Notes under the pieces: generated by a model
The model's database searches: none
What the model was told of the DNA's origin: nothing
What the model saw: only the letters and a program-made list of their open reading frames with translations
Source of the DNA: Leguminivora glycinivorella
Taxonomy: Eukaryota > Arthropoda > Insecta > Lepidoptera > Tortricidae
NCBI RefSeq assembly: GCF_023078275.1
Contig: NC_062979.1
Span: 18,829,848 to 18,893,847, forward strand
DNA length: 64,000 nt
Reading direction: 5' to 3'
Made by a program: the position numbers and the translations under genes
Shown here: one piece after another, positions 61,501 through 64,000 of the stretch
Position numbering within the stretch: the first letter of the stretch is position 1
How the letters are laid out: the number at the start of each line of letters is the position of its first letter

Positions 61501-62445
61501 GTAGATGATTTTTTCGTTTTCTACAATTGTGACGAGCTTGCTAATAAGCTGAAAATGTCACTGAAGTCCCATTTCACCATAAAAGATTTAGGTGAAGTTA
61601 AACATATGCTGGGAATTAAAGTAGATCGCACTAGTAGTGAGTTAAAACTTAGTCAGAAAAACTATATTGAAAATTTGCTCGAACGTTTCGGTATGAAAGA
61701 TTGCAAAGTTGCAAAGACGCCCTTAGACGTAGGTCTGAAGTTTACTGATAGCGTTACTCACGATAGTAGCTTACCATATCAGGAGTTAATTGGTAGCCTG
61801 ATGTATTTGTCTGTGACCACTAGACCTGACATTTCATTTGCTGCCAGTTTTCTGAGTCAATATAATAGCTGTTACACTACTGAACATTTTGCTGCGGCTA
61901 AACGTGTGTTGCGTTACTTGAAAGGCACAATGAATTTAGGTCTTGTGTACAGGAAAAGTGATGTTAATGACAAATTTCGTGTGTTCGGATTTACTGACGC
62001 CGATTGGGCTAACGGGGCTGATCGTAAATCATACACCGGGTACATGTTTAAACTAGGTCGGAATGTTTTTTCCTGGGGTTGTTATAAACAATCATGTATC
62101 GCACTATCGTCTACCGAGGCGGAGTACATAGCTTTATCCGAAGCTGCTAAAGAGGCGGTATACGTCCGTGCGGTTCTTGCTGAGTTGACAGGTTTTTGTA
62201 GTACTGTTACTCTGTATAGTGATAACCAATCTGCTGCTAAGCTGGCCACTAATCCGGTATTTCACAAGCGCTCAAAGCATGTGGACATTCGTTATCACTA
62301 TATACGCGAGACTATTGATAATAAGATCGTTGAGCTTACATATATGCCTACTGAGCAGATGACTGCTGATATATTTACTAAAGCATTGATGTATTATAAA
62401 CATAAGTCATTTGTTCAAGACTTGCTAGAAGTCGTCCAAGATTAA
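58549..62445 (+). CDS. Copia Gag-Pol polyprotein
   Basis: Single 1,298-residue ORF making capsid, protease, integrase and RT-RNase H. Visible in order: copia-type Gag (about 10-200); zinc knuckle C235-x2-C-x4-H-x4-C248; protease DSGA at 276-279; integrase HHCC (H395, H400, C429, C432); integrase catalytic D461, D524 and E560, the last pair with exact D-35-E spacing; RT with LDVKTAFLNG (D899) and YVDD (D986, D987); RNase H with DADW (D1150), STEAEY (E1190) and SDNQSA (D1225). The start is the first Met after the leader, 41 bp beyond the primer site. All catalytic residues are present, but the sequence around integrase E560 (QMNAASEK) departs from the usual QNG-(V/A)-AER and looks about two residues short just after it. 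Confidence 0.95.
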   Translation: MSESNNNNFPHEKLRGRENYVEWKFIIKNALIHDNLWACVIGYGEDDKTTAQVRKRSDEKAKSKICLSVDRSCFVHLMSAETAKEAWDALERAYDDKGLGSRVRTLQNLCAVKLENFNSMEAYVNEILSLAQQLANMKKQVDDEFLGALMLKGLPAEYEPMIMALEHSGVTITADLVKTKLLQDQRWTTRGDSSECLSSMRKGAAASDSWTRKAQQHKDESKTKESPGRKREPWCWKCKQKGHLKKNCRSDVGCLGYCDLSAYSTRTVSGSSWYVDSGATNHMTSKRDLITDFRSQSGYITIANGDKLQCTGIGNVKLSDDAMLTNVLFVPKLSVNLISVSQLIKSGSTVYFDTTGCTISMSSDVLLKAKDVGGVYKLHTCSLRANVTISTSTWHKRLGHLSGNNMRLLRQGLANDISFQDDPCKDVACEVCLKGKQARFPFVSNPEKSVAANRLDLMHTDLCGPLPVNSLGGKRYILTFLDDHTRKVFVYFLKNKNEVSQYMKDFITLVETQTGDKVKALRSDNGTEYVNRDLENFLKGKGIVHQVTVPYSRQMNAASEKLTLLEKVRCLLYTSNLDHKFWAEAARTAAYLINVSPSKRLSGKTPEEAWTGTKVSLKNLRVFGCEAFAHVDKVKRNKLEPKSKRCIFLGYESSGYRLYDLAKNEVFRSRDVVFNETIFPGASSKRSVEIFFPASGDTTVEECHMEDQPVVELEAEMPLLPNVDHQVEAEKPTEPEVWIEADVQMPSSSSDTSGALQKPDGDGPAYNLRSRIPRCTVASALVVEASEPTTVKEALHSSDSKLWRQAMQDEIDSFNKHDAWELVDRPAGKNIVKNRWLFKIKRDANGKIACYRARLVAKGFTQKFGIDYMDTYSPVVRHSSLRMLLSLAVELDLKIDHLDVKTAFLNGDLSEEIYMAQPEGFVQKGNEHKVYKLKKAVYGLKQASRAWYEKVKEVLVAEQFTQSKYESCIFSRRVGKRTIIIALYVDDFFVFYNCDELANKLKMSLKSHFTIKDLGEVKHMLGIKVDRTSSELKLSQKNYIENLLERFGMKDCKVAKTPLDVGLKFTDSVTHDSSLPYQELIGSLMYLSVTTRPDISFAASFLSQYNSCYTTEHFAAAKRVLRYLKGTMNLGLVYRKSDVNDKFRVFGFTDADWANGADRKSYTGYMFKLGRNVFSWGCYKQSCIALSSTEAEYIALSEAAKEAVYVRAVLAELTGFCSTVTLYSDNQSAAKLATNPVFHKRSKHVDIRYHYIRETIDNKIVELTYMPTEQMTADIFTKALMYYKHKSFVQDLLEVVQD

Positions 62446-62450
62446 GAGGG
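62444..62450 (+). other. Polypurine tract of copia element
   Basis: AAGAGGG, overlapping the stop codon and two bases (CG) before the 3' LTR. It would prime plus-strand DNA synthesis. It is short but positioned as expected. Confidence 0.55.
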
Positions 62451-62452
62451 CG

Positions 62453-62640
62453 TGTTAGAGGTTTAATTTATGTCCATAGTATAAACCTTCTTATTGTAAT
62501 CCTGGCCGCCTAGCGAGTACAGATGACATGTCAATATTGATTGACATTGTTGTTGATTTTCTATATTCCTGTATCTTGTGCTAAATATATTCTGCTATAC
62601 ATTTTATTATAAAGTGTGTTTAAATGTAACCCATACATTA
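62453..62640 (+). repeat. 3' LTR of copia element
   Basis: 188 bp, no difference found from the 5' LTR on reading base by base. It is followed directly by satellite (TTTTTGAATGG). Confidence 0.9.
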
Positions 62641-64000
62641 TTTTTGAATGGGGATTTGGAATAGTTTCAATTCCATTTCCTTCAAGTACATTTTCTGGCT
62701 ACTACAAATTCGGTATCACGTAAGGCTTAGTAGTGTCGTGTAGCTTGGCTCATAGGCTATATGTTACATGCCTGTAAAAGTTAATTTTTGCCGTTTAACT
62801 TGGAGAAAATAATTTTTGAATGGGGATTTGGAATTGTTTCAATTCCATTTCCTTCATGCACATTTTCTGGCTACTACAAATTGGGTATCACATCAGACTT
62901 AGTAGTATCATATAGTTTGGCTAATATGCTATATGTTTCATGCCTAAAAATTTTCACTTTTGCCGTTTAACTTGGAGGTAGTAATTTTTGAATGGGGATT
63001 TGGAATAGTTTCTATTCCATTTCCTTCAAGTACATTTTCTGGCTACTACAAATTTGGTATCACGTAAGGCTTAGTAGTGTCGTGTAGCTTGGCTAATAGG
63101 CTATATGTCACATGCCTGAAAAAATTCATTTTTGCCGTTTGACTTGGAGATAATAATTTTTGAATGGGGATTTGGAATCGTTTCAATTTCATTTCCTTCA
63201 AGTACATTTTCTGGCTACTACAAATTCGGTATCACATCAGGCTTAGTATTGTATTGTAGCTTAGCTAATAGGCTAGAGGTTTCATTCCTAAAATAGTTCA
63301 CTTTTGCCGTATAACTTGGAGGTAGTAATTATTGAATAGGGATTTGGAATAGCTTCAATTCCATTTCCTTCATGTACATTTTATGGCTACTACAAATTCG
63401 GTATCACAACGGGCTTAGTAGTGTCGTATAGCTTGGCTAATAAGCTATATGTTTCATGCCTGAAAAAGTTCAGTTTTTCCGTTTAACTTGGAGATAATAA
63501 TTTTTGAATGGGGATTTGGAATCGTTTCAATTTCATTTACTTCATGTACATTTTCTGGCTACTACAAATTCGGTATCACAATAAACTTAGCAGTGTCGTA
63601 TAGCTTGGCTAATAGGCTATATGCTTCATGCCTAAAAAAGTTCACTTTTGCCGTTTATCTTGGAGATAATAATTTTTGAATGGCGATTTGGAATGGTTTC
63701 AATTCCATGTTTTTCATGTACATTTTGTCGCTACTACAAATTCGTTATCACAACTTAATACTATAAGTTTTATTAAGCTTCTAACTGGCTATTTAAATCT
63801 GTTTTTAGTACAGCTGTACCTTGTTTACTTTGAACGCAATCACTTAGCAGCCGAATTCATTCCAAATGGGGATTTGGAATAGTTTCAATTCCATTTTCTT
63901 TCATGTACATTTTCTGGCTACTACAAATTCAGTATCACGTCAGGTTTAGTAGTGTCGTGTAGCTTAGCTAATGGGCTATATGACTAATGCCTGAAAAAGT
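62641..64000 (+). repeat. 172-bp satellite array, right segment 3 (to window end)
   Basis: About 8 monomers including one chimeric unit (block about 63753-63865). Landmarks match the stretch upstream of the copia element at an offset of about 5,899 bp. Subtracting the 4,335 bp of element plus duplication leaves about 1,563 bp, the same nine-monomer spacing seen in the left array. The array continues past the window. No gene is present. Confidence 0.93.

Larger units (their letters stand above)
58311..62640 (+). mobile_element. Complete Ty1/copia LTR retrotransposon
   Basis: A 4,330-bp element: 188-bp 5' LTR, primer-binding site, one gag-pol ORF of 1,298 codons, a short purine tract and a 188-bp 3' LTR. 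The LTRs read as identical by eye. The satellite is interrupted inside a T run, with TTTTT on both sides as probable 5-bp target duplication. The same monomer without insertion is seen near 56740. Identical LTRs and an open ORF indicate a recent and possibly still mobile insertion. Confidence 0.95.

Noticed and set aside
2378..63882. About 90 ORFs of 60-89 codons with similar peptides throughout both arrays
   Set aside because: They are satellite monomers open in one frame. The 172-bp period shifts the frame at each repeat, many rely on non-ATG starts, and frame-breaking single-base indels are common between copies.
1747..64000. Centromeric alpha-satellite-like array with CENP-B boxes
   Set aside because: The period is similar to primate alpha satellite but the sequence is not, no CENP-B-box-like motif was seen, and the inserted elements are insect-type.

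Overview
This window is almost entirely repetitive eukaryotic DNA and holds no ordinary host gene. It is a large satellite array, built from a monomer of about 172 bp, into which several retrotransposons have inserted. The element types point to an insect, most likely a moth or butterfly: an R1-clade LINE, a CR1-like LINE whose ORF1 has a PHD finger and a baculovirus-FP-like C-terminal domain, an RTE-like LINE with a GAA-rich tail, and a copia element primed by a half-tRNA. That host assignment is inference from element types only.

Layout: (1) 1-1746, 3' part of an RTE-like LINE, cut by the window edge. (2) 1747-28380, satellite in one orientation, about 140 monomers. It is interrupted at 3723-4742 by a 5'-truncated LINE 3' end with an (ATTTC)n tail, and at 20598-21850 by a 5'-truncated R1-clade LINE with poly(A) and a 13-bp target-site duplication. 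(3) 28381-28422, a short non-satellite joint where the array flips orientation. (4) 28423-64000, the same satellite in the opposite orientation, about 148 monomers. It is interrupted at 32071-37827 by a near full-length CR1-like LINE (minus strand), and at 58311-62640 by a complete copia retrotransposon with two LTRs that read as identical.

The satellite is organised above the monomer. Variant monomers recur in fixed order. On the left, blocks recur at offsets of 1,563, 2,770, 3,286 and 7,787 bp. On the right, a block of about 8.39 kb is tandemly duplicated. Size differences between copies are close to whole multiples of 172 bp, as expected from unequal exchange. A chimeric monomer of about 186 bp, carrying a 113-bp block unrelated to the satellite, occurs about 20 times. 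The order of variants in the right array matches the left array read backwards, so the flip joins two inverted stretches of the same higher-order array.

The R1 and copia elements each sit in one copy of a duplicated block whose sister copy has an empty site, so they arrived after those duplications. The copia element looks complete and recent. The CR1-like element has one in-frame stop in ORF1. The R1, RTE-like and 3.7-kb elements are 5'-truncated or run off the window. Nearly all short ORFs of 60-80 codons are satellite monomers that happen to be stop-free in one frame.
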